From: Panonychus citri
Lineage: Eukaryota > Arthropoda > Arachnida > Trombidiformes > Tetranychidae
DNA: 64,000 nucleotides
NCBI RefSeq assembly: GCF_014898815.1
Contig: NW_026515534.1
Coordinates: 62,001 to 126,000 of the forward strand
Direction: 5' to 3'
Shown: positions 27,846-38,359 of the stretch, one piece after another
Layout of the letters: each line of letters opens with the position of its first letter
How positions within the stretch are numbered: the first letter of the stretch is position 1
Notes under the pieces: generated by a model
The model's database searches: none
What the model was told of the DNA's origin: nothing
What the model saw: the letters and a program-made list of their open reading frames with translations, nothing else
Translations under genes and position numbers: made by a program

Positions 27846-28263
27846 TTAAAGGCCTCGGCCTCGACCATCATGGTGAAACCATTGCTGTTTAATACTTGAT
27901 TCGGAGCCCATTTTCCGGAAAATCCAATCAATGAAAGAGATTTCGGCAGCTCCATCTTCACCATCAGAAATTTGCAAAGAGGTTTTTGATAGCCAATTCT
28001 CTTGGAACAACTGGACATTCCTCTTAGTCTCAGCATTGAATTGGTCATTAATGGCCTTGCATTGCTCAACCAGTTCATCAATTTCGGAATTGAGATTCCG
28101 GGTGATTGTAGTTGCTCTCGCTGTGATCAGACGGTTGAGAGCATACTTGCAGATCCTTCTTACAATGAACTTCTTTCTCTCAGTAAGACTTGGGACCCTC
28201 TCAATTAACGAAAAAATTAAATTAATTTTATGATTGAGAGGACCTCTTTGATTGATGGAATTT
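27846..28263 (-). CDS. probable terminal exon of an unrecognised gene
   Basis: A 418-base open stretch with no early ATG, preceded on its own strand by a polypyrimidine tract and CAG (acceptor at 28264-28266) and closed by TAA at 27846-27848. The encoded 138 residues look coding: balanced composition, a helical, coiled-coil-like middle (RNLNSEIDELVEQCKAIND, then FNAETKRNVQLFQENW) and an acidic turn (SDGEDGAAEIS). I do not recognise it. A retroelement Gag-like origin is possible because it is isolated among transposon debris. No upstream exon could be fixed between 28264 and 29030. Confidence 0.4.
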
Positions 28264-29097
28264 CTGAAAAGAGATGAGAAATAAAATTAGTTGGCTTCAA
28301 TAGGCTAATTCTATTGAAAGAATCTTTAGAAAAGGAAAATTGCCAAACAGTTAATGATATCTTCAAATGGTAATGAATTTCTAACAGGATGTTGACAAAA
28401 GTGACACTTGTTTAATGAGATCTGTTTCTTAAGCTTATTAAGAAATAAAAGACACCTGGTCGACAAATAGTTTCAGATGAAAATTGTATTTATCTTTTAA
28501 GACTTATTACGTTTGATCTTCAGGAAACCCATTTGCATTCTAACCATTTCCTTTTAAACATCAAATTCAAGCTTTTCTTTCATAAATTAGATTGTCTTTA
28601 CTTCTATTTTAATTCATAACCATGAAAATAGCAAGAAATAACGGGCGAAGTATAATTATTCAGTCTATTTTAATGTCATACAAATTTAATAAGCAATCAC
28701 TTTTCTTCGGGTTTGAAAATGGAAAAGGTATTCCTTTATCCAGAAAGATTAAACAAATAATATCTGTGTTGAGACATAAATCAATTGGAAACAACATTTG
28801 CAATAAATCTGAGACCATTTCTTGAAACTATTCCAATGCCTATTCATTATCCAGAAGGAAGGTGCTCTCACCTATTCAGATGAATTCAATAGTGGTCAGT
28901 GAACCAGTGGATTTCTATTTTTAATCAAAATTGTGTTACAAATGATTTAATGACCATTACTATTATTTGTACAATCAACTATGATTAATATCATCATTTA
29001 TTTTATCCCGGTCTGGTGATTTTCGCGAACTTCATTGCCTTCATGCTCACAAATATTTAGAAATAATAATTTGTTTTCCCAAATCCCAGTGCATATT

Positions 29098-29480
29098 TTA
29101 AATAAAGGAGGTAATGTGTTGCATATCTTTCCCGCTTTTGGGGCAGTATCTACATTTCACCATTACACCATATTTAGCGTAAGTGTGCTTGAATTTCACT
29201 TGATCTGCCGGATAATGGTTTACCAATCCTGCATTCTTTGTATATACATTCCGAGTATTTTTTGGATGGTCCTCATTATATTGAATGTTTTTGAATTTTT
29301 TTGTGCATTTCGCTGGATTAATTTCCATTCCATCTTGAATAAGTTTTATGAAGAATCGTTTTCTATCATAAGGGTGGCGTCGGGACTTGGCGTTTCCATC
29401 CTTTTGATCACCAAAATTTCTTGACGCTTGCCTTCTTAATTGCTTGACACTGACCTCATCGACACATTGGGATCGGAATT
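29098..29480 (-). pseudogene. unrecognised basic protein fragment with CxxC-H finger
   Basis: An open minus-strand frame encodes about 125 residues without a clear start (29098 to about 29470). It has RRHPYDRKRFFIKLIQDG, then PAKCTKKFKNIQYNEDHP and a terminal CRYC...HI finger. A second overlapping frame upstream (29460-29600) reads QQQAKQQLKQRRIESVEP and stops after a short overlap, which suggests a frameshift or a splice between them. No family is recognised. It abuts a zinc-finger-family fragment that begins at about 29610. Confidence 0.35.
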
Positions 29481-29609
29481 GCGATCAACCTCCTTAGGTT
29501 CCACAGATTCAATTCTCCGCTGTTTTAACTGTTGCTTCGCTTGTTGTTGCGCTATCCACCAAACACTTCTCCCGCTTTTGTTGGAGTTTATTCTGTTCGC
29601 AATTCATGC

Positions 29610-30083
29610 CAATCTACTTCATTCTGCACATAGGCAAAGATTCAAGGATCTGGATTGAGTTGTCTCAAGGATTCTACATGCCGTCCAATGTGCAAAACTT
29701 CATTTGCATCAAGTTGTTTTGATTATGGCGATTCCATCACGCGTCTATTTAGTATAAAGAGTCAATTATAATACTAGAAGTTCGCACAGCATCCTATGAC
29801 GATAGGAAATCGTTTTGCGAATTTTGGATCGTATCGATCACAGCTACTTTTCTGTCTTTCTTTCTTACTACTGTGTCATTTTTGCTTTTATCAGTCGATA
29901 ATTGATAGTGGTCGATTTTATCTGATCCATTTAAAAGCTTATATTTCGCTTTTCTGTCATTACTTTTTCTAGCCTTAAAAGACTTTGTCCATCAATGCTC
30001 ACTAATTTTCCAAGACCAATAAACACATTTCTTTGGTCACTTTCTTCATTATTTTCACAGTGTGTATCACTTCTCTCATCAGT
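29610..30083 (-). pseudogene. zinc-finger family pseudogene P1, 5' half, internally deleted
   Basis: The reverse strand matches other copies from SDxHCENNEESDQRNV (near 30050) to the DNA for HVQNE (near 29625). About 300 bases are deleted between the GQ of the N-terminus and KARKSNDRKAK. Frameshifts and stops are present. It is cut on its 5' side by the insertion that starts near 30084; its first codons are found at about 32386-32406. Confidence 0.75.
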
Positions 30084-30167
30084 TAAAAATTACATACACG
30101 GTGTAAAACACCGTGAATAGTGATCGTTTAAAAGGATTAAGAATATTAAAACAAGACTTGGGGATTA

Positions 30168-30903
30168 TTAGGATAAGTGAGGTACAAGAACTGGTTCAAC
30201 ATGCCCATAAGTTCCATCGGGACGCATTGGTTTTCTGAAGCACCGCATTTTGCAACCGGGTTGAACAATTTTGTCGCCTCTTTTGTAAGAGTTAATGTGT
30301 TTCATCAAATTGTCTTCTTGCCCAGGAAAACACATGAACCCACAGAACTGGCACCGATAAACTAAAGCTCCTGATTTGGATTTATTCACAATTTTTTTGG
30401 TTTCATTCAGACAGGACTCATATGTTTGAATATTTGGGTCGACAGGTAACTCTGGAATTCATTCAAATGAGTCAAAAATGAGATCGCGAGTGTGGGTGAC
30501 GAAGGTGGAGGTACACGTTGCTATTTTCTTGTTTGTATCTATTCCAAGTACTTTAACGTCCCAAACACCTTCACAGATGATCTTCAGCCTGATGAAGAGA
30601 TGAGATTAAAGTTATATTACATCAAGTTATGTAACGATTTTCAACTGAGATCTACTTACTTTTCCGGTGGGCTCGGTTTCTTGGTCTGTATCAATATCAC
30701 CTTCAGACAATTCCTCAGAAACTTCTGAATTGACAGTAGCCGGTGGAAGATTTTTTAGCTTTTTTTGCTTTATTAAGCGCTTAGACTAAAAAAGTAAAGA
30801 AAAAAATAGTAAATCAGTTGTATTATTTATTAATTAAAAATTCAAATAAATATTTAAATACACTCACCTTTGGTCTCTTGTTTAGAGCTTCTGGTTTCAT
30901 CAT
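30168..30903 (-). CDS. spliced small zinc-finger-like gene inside the 2.3-kb insertion
   Basis: Proposed exons are 30868-30903 (from ATGATG), 30660-30785 and 30168-30449. All junctions use GT/AG (GTGAGT, GTAAGT) and keep frame, giving 147 residues. The first part is basic (KRPK then SKRLIKQKKLKNLPP), followed by an acidic run (SEVSEELSEGDIDTDQE). The third exon carries YRCQFCGFMC...HI, a CxxC-H type finger, and a second cysteine pair (PGCKMRC). Three frame-preserving splice junctions in a row make this better than chance. No family is recognised. Confidence 0.5.
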
Positions 30904-31168
30904 GGAACTGGAGAGACTCAGAATTAAAATTCAAAAGATTCAAAGATTTAGAGAAAGATGAAATGAAATTGAGCTATTGATGATTATGATGGTTGATAAA
31001 CTCATTAATCATTCACGGGGTAAAACAACAGGAATAATTAAATTTATGTTCGCTTTCACAAAAGATTGATAGCTTTGTGTAAATTAGTCTCTTTCCATTG
31101 TAAACAAAGATCATCTGATCATCAAACTTTTTCTCTTGATAATCATCACGGATTTATATATAAGTGTT

Positions 31169-31463
31169 ATGAACATGAAAAGTGAAAAGTCTATTCAACT
31201 ATCATCATCCTTCAATTTCAACAATCCAAAATATGAGCTTGGAGATGAAATATTCCACGAAAATGGTTCGCGTTATTTTTTTCTCGCAACAGGTGAGTTA
31301 TTACATTGTCTCAGCTTTTTTATACTATTTTTTCTTTTATTTCTTTCATTTTCCAGCTATTGAAATTCGTTATCTGGAGCCATACATTGCTGATAGTTTC
31401 TCCATTTCTTCATCATGTATGGACAAATGGATCCAATCCGATTTAACCTCGAAGGAAGTCTAA
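31169..31463 (+). CDS. small spliced gene, unknown, with TATA box
   Basis: Exon 1 is 31169-31292 and exon 2 31357-31463, with a 64-base intron from GTGAGT to TTCCAG, giving 76 residues with frame kept. A TATATAAG lies about 15 bases before the start codon (31155-31162), so transcription from it would leave almost no leader, or a later ATG is used. The protein has FNFNNPKYELGDEIF, then a predicted strand IEIRYLEPYIADSF and a polar tail. It is divergent from the gene at 30168-30903, sharing about 265 bases of putative promoter. Not recognised. Confidence 0.45.
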
Positions 31464-31682
31464 GTGAATCTCGGATCAGGGGAGTCAACAGATCAAGCAT
31501 CACCGTTTGATTCATCAAACTTTGTTCCGAAGCTGATATAACAGCTCAAAAAGGAAAATAAAACAAGATACTCGAAACTTGAATTCAAAGATTATTTGGT
31601 TAAAAATTTATCATATAATTGCTGTTTCTTGGTGAAACTTCTTTATTGCTTGGTTGGTCACAAGATTAAGGAATCACCAGAA

Positions 31683-31991
31683 ATGAACTTTAATTTCACA
31701 ATGGGTAAACCGAATCATATTTACAATATTAGCCGTAATGGAAAATACCTGACAGAAGAGTCTTATGCGGAAATCGAGATTGAATTGAAGAAATATTATC
31801 GTAGAGAGGGTGAAAATTATGTCTGTAAATGTCAGCCAAAGTGTGAAGTTAAATCATGGTACACATCCGATTTAAAAAATCATCTACAACTTTTCTTTAA
31901 TATTAAATATCGGTGTTTTAAATGTGGCAAAAACTATTCAAACAGAAGTACAATGACCTATCATCTAAAGTCATGTCCCGAAAAGGAATAA
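31683..31991 (+). CDS. small two-finger protein inside the 2.3-kb insertion
   Basis: 102 residues from the first ATG (MNFNFTMGKPNH). It has a charged helix (EESYAEIEIELKKYYRREG), then VCKCQPKCEVK...H and finally YRCFKCGKNY-x-NRSTMTYHLKSC, a C2HC-type finger. In-frame sequence upstream is open to about 31596 and could be part of a further exon. Zinc fingers suggest nucleic-acid binding. Its relation to the host zinc-finger family is not obvious from sequence. Confidence 0.5.
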   Translation: MNFNFTMGKPNHIYNISRNGKYLTEESYAEIEIELKKYYRREGENYVCKCQPKCEVKSWYTSDLKNHLQLFFNIKYRCFKCGKNYSNRSTMTYHLKSCPEKE

Positions 31992-32123
31992 ATCATGAAT
32001 AATTGTTTTTGTGAACAATTAGTTAATAATTAATTTATTTAATTGTTTATGAATTATTTCAAATGCTAAAAAAAGGATTAAGAATAATAACAGAATTAGT
32101 TCTGTAAATTAAATTAATCTATT

Positions 32124-32342
32124 CACGGTGTTTACCACCGTGTTTAGTTTTCCTTTCTTTAATTCTTTCTAAATACTAAAGTTTGAAATTAAATGTACTC
32201 TAGTTGAACAGATCAACCATTTCAATGTATAGAAATTATTATTATCAGAATAAATAGATTCAAACAATCAAAATTAATTGATAAATCAGATTAATAAAGT
32301 TCTTTAAATTAAATTAGTCTATTCACGGTGTTTACCACCGTG
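32124..32342. repeat. duplicated palindromic right end of the 2.3-kb insertion
   Basis: The block AAATTAAATTA-x-TCTATT plus the CACGGTGTTTACCACCGTG palindrome plus TTTAGTTTTCCTTT occurs at about 32108-32155 and again at about 32308-32355, 200 bases apart, with only a few differences. Confidence 0.8.
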
Positions 32343-32385
32343 TTTAGTTTTCCTTTTTTACATTCTTTTTATAAATCGCGTCAGT

Positions 32386-32406
32386 AAGATAATTTCTTAA
32401 TTCCAT
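32386..32406 (-). pseudogene. zinc-finger family pseudogene P1, first codons
   Basis: The reverse strand encodes MELRNYL, the family start, immediately beyond the insertion border. It belongs with 29610-30083. The upstream flank to about 32700 resembles flanks of copies B and J. Confidence 0.7.
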
Positions 32407-32701
32407 GATAATAATGAAAGTTTTTAAGGAGATGATCAAGAAATATTAGTACCAACCAACAAAACACCAAAAAAACCAGAAAAACTTTCACTTTCAATTA
32501 AAGAGCTATAGCTTTAAAATGAACAACTAGAGTAATTAACTAGTTGCCTATTTCATAAAACTGTGATTATTTGTAATCATAGTTAACTGATGTAATAATT
32601 GGTAGTGACAACGTTCTCTGTTTTAATAAGCCAATTTATTTGTTTATTTATAGTTAAAAAGCAAGACAAAGACAATAAAAGCCAAATTGAAGTTTGAAGC
32701 T

Positions 32702-32890
32702 CTACTGGCTCTTTCGGCCATTCGAGCGTTGATTTTCTGTCTCACTGTCGCTTTCACCTATGGATGATTGATGATTAGTCCCTCCAGCTGATTCTATTGA
32801 CGAATCTCTTGCAACTTCTTTCTTAATCTTATCTCTTGAGTTCATTGACTTTAGATTACATTCGACCATTTGTAATGATCGAAGAAAAGA
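32702..32890 (-). pseudogene. zinc-finger family fragment P2 (middle region only)
   Basis: It encodes FLRSLQMVECNLKSMNSR, then TNHQSSIGESDSETEN, the helix and serine/acidic region of the family (closest to copy D). No N-terminus, core or fingers are attached. The frame ends in short unrelated sequence. Confidence 0.7.
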
Positions 32891-33416
32891 AGATGATAAA
32901 AAACACCAGAAAAAGGAATAATTCACAAAATAATCTTCACGCCAATAAATCAACGCAGTGAATATCGTAATTATCAAATGCCAATAGCAAAAGATTAGTA
33001 GATATTTAATTGGCTAGTTTGGCTTTTACAATCGCAATTAACACAGCAACCGAATCAAAGTTTTTAAACAGAATCGATATAATTCGTTATGAACAATTGT
33101 CTCGACTGTTAAAATTTAAATCTTTATCGCAATTGACTTAATTACGCAATACATATATCTTTCAATGTTTATTGTTTGATAATTGCGTATCCTCACTGGA
33201 TTACAAAATCAAACTCTATTGATTTTCAATAAGAAACAAACCAATTAAAATATTTGAATGAATCAATTCTAGTAAACACAAATGAAAGGTTTTCATTGAA
33301 CAAAAATCATTCATGATAATCATCCTTAAGACAGATTGTTTTGTCTTTGATACTTTGGAAAACATTTACCTTATTGTGATAAATTAAAGTGTTGTCGTCA
33401 AGAGTCCTTCTTATAA

Positions 33417-33828
33417 TACAGGGTGTTTACGCTAATTAAACAGATTTTTTTTTGGAATAACTCGTGAACTAAGATTCGCACAAACAAATGGACTAAACCG
33501 GCGGACTTGTAGTGTCTTAGGGTTTACTTTGACACCAAGTTGAAAATTGAAATTCGGCAGGCCAAAATTCCGACAACCAAAAGGCCAAAACTGATAAAAA
33601 ATGTTTTTTGAGATATTAATGTCTTTGTTCATACAGAAAAATTTATCGTTTGTCTTTAAATCGAATTTTTGAACGGAATTCTGGCCTGCCGAATTTCAAT
33701 TTTGAACTTGGTGTCAAAGTAAACCCTAAGACACGAAAAGTTCACTGGTGTAGTCCATTTGTTTGTGCGAATCTTAGTTCACGAGTTATTTCGGAAAAAT
33801 TCTGTTTAATTAGCGTAAACGCCCTGTA
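33417..33828. mobile_element. 412-bp foldback MITE-like element with about 160-bp inverted repeats
   Basis: The left arm TACAGGGTGTTTACGC... and right arm ...GCGTAAACGCCCTGTA pair over about 160 bases each, around a unique middle of roughly 90 bases. The paralogous site at about 37985-38010 lacks it (ATTATAAATAATCAGTGG), which confirms insertion at a TA. No coding capacity; the two overlapping short ORFs are mirror reads of the arms. The surrounding DNA (33240-34090) is paralogous to 37840-38360. Confidence 0.85.
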
Positions 33829-34094
33829 TGTAATCAGTGTTCGAGGCCTAAGCGAGCAAATTAAACAAATTTCACTAAAATGGTGGTCAAGATTTATGGT
33901 TATCTCTGACAGATAATTAGCTATAAGAGACACAATTATCACAAGTAATTTCAATTGAAGCAGCAGCATTTCCTTTGTTTTCCCTTTATGGGTTAGTAAC
34001 ATTATCCATAGATTAGCTCAGGAGACTTTTTTATAAGAGATTAAACACTTTCATCTACACAGAAGACAACTCTCAACTTGGTCCGAGGGAAATA

Positions 34095-34260
34095 ACTAAG
34101 TGAATATGATATTTGTTCACAATCGTTGAATTTCAAACGATCACTTATTTGATCAACAAGAACTTTGTATCTTTCTTCGGATGCTTCATATACTTCCAAA
34201 GGTTCATTATCGGCGAATTATGTTAATATATTAATACAATGTAGTTGAGAACAGGATTTA
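34095..34260 (-). pseudogene. DEG/ENaC channel gene fragment
   Basis: About 120 bases match 38672-38785, part of the extracellular loop of the channel gene at 38360-39682 (the DNA for YSIELK..., NEFKRS...LIDQ and the E/Y-rich stretch). Frame is lost. Both ends of the gene are missing, replaced by a junction to sequence that lies upstream of the other channel gene (compare 40370-40620). Confidence 0.65.
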
Positions 34261-34527
34261 ACGCCATTCATCATGTTTTCTGACGCAAAAAAAGATTCAA
34301 TAGCTCACACACTTAGGAATATTTATACAGCGACAAGTAACAATTAAAATTGATTTAGTTTTTCAGTGATGTTGATTCAGTAATAGTTTTTTATTGATAA
34401 TACGAAATGTTAGCATGGGAGATTAGTAATCAAACAAGACGATTAAATTGTGAGTCGATCTTTGGAATCAGAAAAAGAAATTTGTTCAATAGTCAATTAT
34501 GTTAGAATGGTGAGTTTAACCATCAGG

Positions 34528-35650
34528 TCACTTTCGCCTTCGTGGACAATCGTGAGAGAAACAATAACCTCTTCTTAAACGAATTTCCCCACACGAGCCA
34601 CAGAAAGCGGCGAAGTTCGAGTGAACTGCTTCGAGGTGTATAACAATGTTTGGCTTTCCAGCGTACTTTCTCGTACAAAGTGGACATTTGGCCCATCGAT
34701 CGCTTCCCAATCTGATTCGTTTGAAGAAGATTAGATTTAATTGCTTGTAACCAATGTTGTAGAGTTTTCCTTGTGACATCCCTTTGAGAATTCGTTTTCT
34801 ATTGTATCAGATAGGAACGGGACCAACAATGGTTCAAGATCCGATTCAGGCCAAGGTACTTCATTTTGTACATGAGCAAAGATTTGTGGATCTGGATCAA
34901 TTGAGCTCAAAGCAGCTAATCGTCTTTGAATTTGTGCCACATTGGACTTACCAAGATAACTTGGTAGTAGTGATTCTGTTAAATATCCATTTTGAATAAA
35001 GATTCCGTTATAGAACCAAAAGTCCTGAAGGCCTTTAATGGCGAGAGGAAATCGTTTCGCAATTTCGGATCGTATTGGTCATAAAGATTTTCCCTGTAAA
35101 CATCTTTTTCGAGCGTCTTACATTTTCGTGTGTTTTTCTTTCTTATTTCAGTTTCACTTTCGCTCTCACCAGCGGTAAATTGATTATCTTGATAATCTTG
35201 ATAATCTTGATCAACAAATTCTTCTATTGATCCAGTAAAGGATTTACTGTTTGCTTTTCTATCATAACTTTTTCTGACCTTAGTTGACTTGAGATTACGT
35301 CCAAGCACTTTTAACGATCTTCTTAGTAACTTGATTGATTCTCGATTCGAGTTTAATTTCAATAGAGCGACGTTACTCACAACCGAAGCAGCTTCAATCG
35401 ATTTCGCCAAATTTATTTCATTTTCATAACTGCTCACATCAACCTGAGGTAATAAATTACCAGTTTCTACTTTAATCCAGTCACTTGAACTAATCTTGCT
35501 TTCGGCATCACAATGATCACTAAAGGCCATTAATTTACCAGGGGGAGTCAATGAGTTTTTCTGGTCTACACATGACACTTTGGACGCACTAAATTCACCA
35601 CTTTCACATCGATTAGCACTTTCACCATTAAGATAATTCGATGATTCCAT
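34528..35650 (-). pseudogene. zinc-finger family gene copy G, two frameshifts
   Basis: A full-length copy starting at MESSNYL and nearly identical to copy H over its first two thirds and upstream flank. One base is missing near 35061 (CGCAATTTC against CGCGAATTTC in H), and one near 34800 in the LSDTI...KGMSQG block. Downstream of each lesion the other frames still carry the family core and both fingers (CPLCTRKY, CGSCGEIR). The lesions are single-base, so this copy died recently or contains assembly errors. Confidence 0.85.
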
Positions 35651-36649
35651 TATAATGAACAAATTTTCGAAGGAGAAATAAACAATTAATAATCAATAAA
35701 TCATTAAAAGCGAAAAACAATCACAATGAGAAAACTTTACAAATGAACAGCTGAAGTGTCTTACTAATTGTTTCTTGATACAACTGTGAGTGTTTCTAAT
35801 CAACACATGTATTATTTGGTTAAAATGAAAATCAACTTAATTTAAAATGAGAAACAATCAATTAAAACACATGTACTCTAAAATCAATATTAGTAAAGAC
35901 AAACTGATTGACCACTTTGACCAATTACTATTTATGACAATCGTCGCAGAGCATAAACAAATTGTCTTCTTAATACTGTACATAATAGTCAATTGTAAGA
36001 CAATTAATTGTCAAGGGTCAGTTTCAAAATCAATCTAATCAACAGTTGCGGTCTAAGAAATTTAGTTCAAACCAGATTAAACAAATCTCACTCAACCAAA
36101 ATCACAATCAAGATTAACGATTATCTCATAGAGATAATTAGCCAAAGAGAAATATTTCCTGGTATAATGATGATTTCATTTGAAGTAACAGTATTTCCTT
36201 AATCTCCTCTCAGTGGGTTAGTATCATTAACAACGGATTAGCTTTTGTTTTATCATAAATTAACCCTTTTAATTATGAAGACGGTACTGAAAATCACTAC
36301 TGTACAATATCTGTAATAAACTCAAATCGTTGTTGTTAAGATATTAATACAATCAACAATTAAAATGACCAATTAAAAGCAAAAAACAATAAAAATGGGA
36401 AATATTTAATGAACTACAAATCAACATGTTTGTTAGCTGTTGTTTTTTAATCTAATCGTTGGTCATCAACTGATTTATTGATATTAACTTGATTAGTTGG
36501 TTTAACTTTTTCTCGGACTCCTGAGTTACTTAAATTGATTGAGTCTAAGCGTATACATTAATCAGTACAATTAATTTTGAGCAGTTTTCATAAAGAGAAC
36601 TATTTTGATAATGGTTTTATCGATTAAATATTTGATTGTCGTAATTGAC
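35651..36649. other. intergenic region, paralogous array flank
   Basis: About 1 kb without a gene. It matches the upstream flanks of copies A, E, H and J in patches (for example the AAGACAAACTGA block and AACCAGATTAA block). No promoter element is identified. Confidence 0.6.
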
Positions 36650-37765
36650 TTAATTTACATGTGAAACATTTGATTTTTTGGATGGACACTTGTGTGTCCT
36701 CGCCGAACTTCTAACAAATAACTGACCACACTGACCACAGAAACAAGCAAAATTTGTATGAATGCTTTCCAAATGTTCTATTACCGACGATCGAATAGTA
36801 TAAACCATACCACAAAGCGGACATTTGACCTTTCCATTTTCCTTACGAATGAATCCAACGAAGATTTGTCTCAGTCGTTTAAGATCAATATTGTAGAGTC
36901 TTCCTTGTGACATTCCCTTGAGCACTCGCTTAGCAGTTCCCTTGCGTATTTTTGGTGCTAATAATTGCTCGAAATCGGACTCATCCAAAGGCTTTTTATG
37001 TTTCACATGACTGAAAACGCAAGGATCTGGATTAAGCTCCGTTGATGTTTGTAGTCGCTTATAAAGGTGATCTGTTGAATAGGAACAAAGATTTACAGGG
37101 AAATTTTGTACTTGAATGTGTCCGTTTTGAATCAAATTTCTAGAGTAGAACCAAAAGTCTTTACGATTATAAACTTTAAGTTCAAAGCGCTTTTCAAGTG
37201 TTCTATTGATTCCGTCAATGGGTTTTCCTGCATCATGATCATTATTGAAGTTTGAATCTCTTTCAGTCTTTTTGTACACTTGACTTTCATTTTCACTTTC
37301 ACTTTCGTCTGTTGATGATTGATGATCAGTTTCATCGTATCTTTGAATCGATTCCAAATAAGAATTAACTTTTGATTGCCATTTACGATTAATTGTTGAC
37401 TGTATTGACTCGAGACGATCTTCGATCAATTTCAATGATCGTCTAAGAAATTTGATGGAATCTCGATTTAGAGACAATTTAATATGAAAAGAATCATCTC
37501 CATCAATAGCAATCAAAGATGATTTTACTATTGAGCTAATTTGCTCATGAAAATCAACACCGACGATATCAGGGCCAGCTTTTGTTTTAATAAATCCACT
37601 TGAACCATTCTTAAAATCAGCATAACAATTACCACCAAGGTTCATCAATTTATCGAAATGAGCCAATGAATTTCTCCGATCAAAACATTTAAATCTGGAT
37701 TCACTGAATGCATCACTTTCACCGTGATCAGTACTTTCACTATTGAGATATTTCGTTGATTCCAT
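36650..37765 (-). CDS. zinc-finger family gene, copy I
   Basis: Intact, 371 codons from MESTKYL. Its core reads FWFYSRNLIQNGHIQVQNFP, then HVKHKKPLDESDFEQLL, where PW of the family is PL, and VLKGMSQGRLYNIDLKRL. Fingers are CPLCGMVY and CGQCGQLF. The middle shares DHQSSTDESESENES with copies A and E. The downstream neighbour on the array is P-copy debris and upstream is a DEG/ENaC gene; the gap 37766-38359 has no gene. Confidence 0.86.
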   Translation of the reverse strand: MESTKYLNSESTDHGESDAFSESRFKCFDRRNSLAHFDKLMNLGGNCYADFKNGSSGFIKTKAGPDIVGVDFHEQISSIVKSSLIAIDGDDSFHIKLSLNRDSIKFLRRSLKLIEDRLESIQSTINRKWQSKVNSYLESIQRYDETDHQSSTDESESENESQVYKKTERDSNFNNDHDAGKPIDGINRTLEKRFELKVYNRKDFWFYSRNLIQNGHIQVQNFPVNLCSYSTDHLYKRLQTSTELNPDPCVFSHVKHKKPLDESDFEQLLAPKIRKGTAKRVLKGMSQGRLYNIDLKRLRQIFVGFIRKENGKVKCPLCGMVYTIRSSVIEHLESIHTNFACFCGQCGQLFVRSSARTHKCPSKKSNVSHVN

Positions 37766-38359
37766 GAAAATAAATCATTCAGTAAAAATATATTTGATTT
37801 AGAATAAACATATCAATGGAGATACTATTTAGTCAATTCTAGTAAACACAAACCAACGGTTTTCATTGAACAAAAATCATTTATGATAATCGTCCCTAAG
37901 TGTGGACAGACTGTTTTGTCTCTGACTCTACGGAAAACATTTACCTTATTGTGATTAAATTAAGTGTTTTCATTCAAGGGTCGTATTATAAATAATCAGT
38001 GGTCGAGGTCTAAGAGAGTAGTTTAAACAAGATTAAAAAAATCTCACTAAAATAGTGATCTAGATTAACGGTTATCTCTGGCAGATCATCAGCAATAAGA
38101 GATAAAAAAGTAATTCCAATTGAAGCAATTATATTTTCTTAGTTTTCCTTTAGTGGGTTAGTTCAAAGAATAATTCGTTGGTTCATAGGAGATCAACCCT
38201 TTTAGTTATGATGCTGAAAACTGCTTCGAGGGAAACCACAACTGTACAATGTAAACATCCCATCGTTGTTGAATGATTGTTTCTCCATTATTTTACAATC
38301 AATAATTTATGTTATATACCAGAAATTTTTTCGACTGTACCAATGTTTCTTATTACCGT

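Larger units (their letters stand above)
30084..32378. mobile_element. 2.3-kb inserted element with palindromic inverted ends and three small genes
   Basis: It splits zinc-finger pseudogene P1: CATCAGT is at 30077-30083 and CGTCAGT at 32379-32385, where intact copies have one CATCAGT. The inverted ends contain CACGGTGTAAAACACCGTG (30097-30115) and CACGGTGTTTACCACCGTG (32124-32142), so each end is itself a palindrome. The right end is present twice, again at 32324-32342, exactly 200 bases apart. Three small gene-like units lie inside, two of them spliced, with zinc-finger-like motifs. I see no transposase, so the class is unknown. Exact borders may be off by some bases because the left junction is degraded. 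Confidence 0.6.

Noticed and set aside
27644..28081. 145-codon minus-strand frame with an ATG
   Set aside because: It overlaps the better open stretch 27846-28263 in another frame, has biased composition and lacks splice context.
29035..29424. 129-codon plus-strand hydrophobic frame resembling a membrane protein
   Set aside because: It is antisense to the more coding-like minus-strand frame; hydrophobic frames arise readily from T-rich DNA.
33432..33916. Two ORFs sharing a GLPNFNFELGVKVNPKT block
   Set aside because: They are reads of the two inverted arms of one MITE, not genes.
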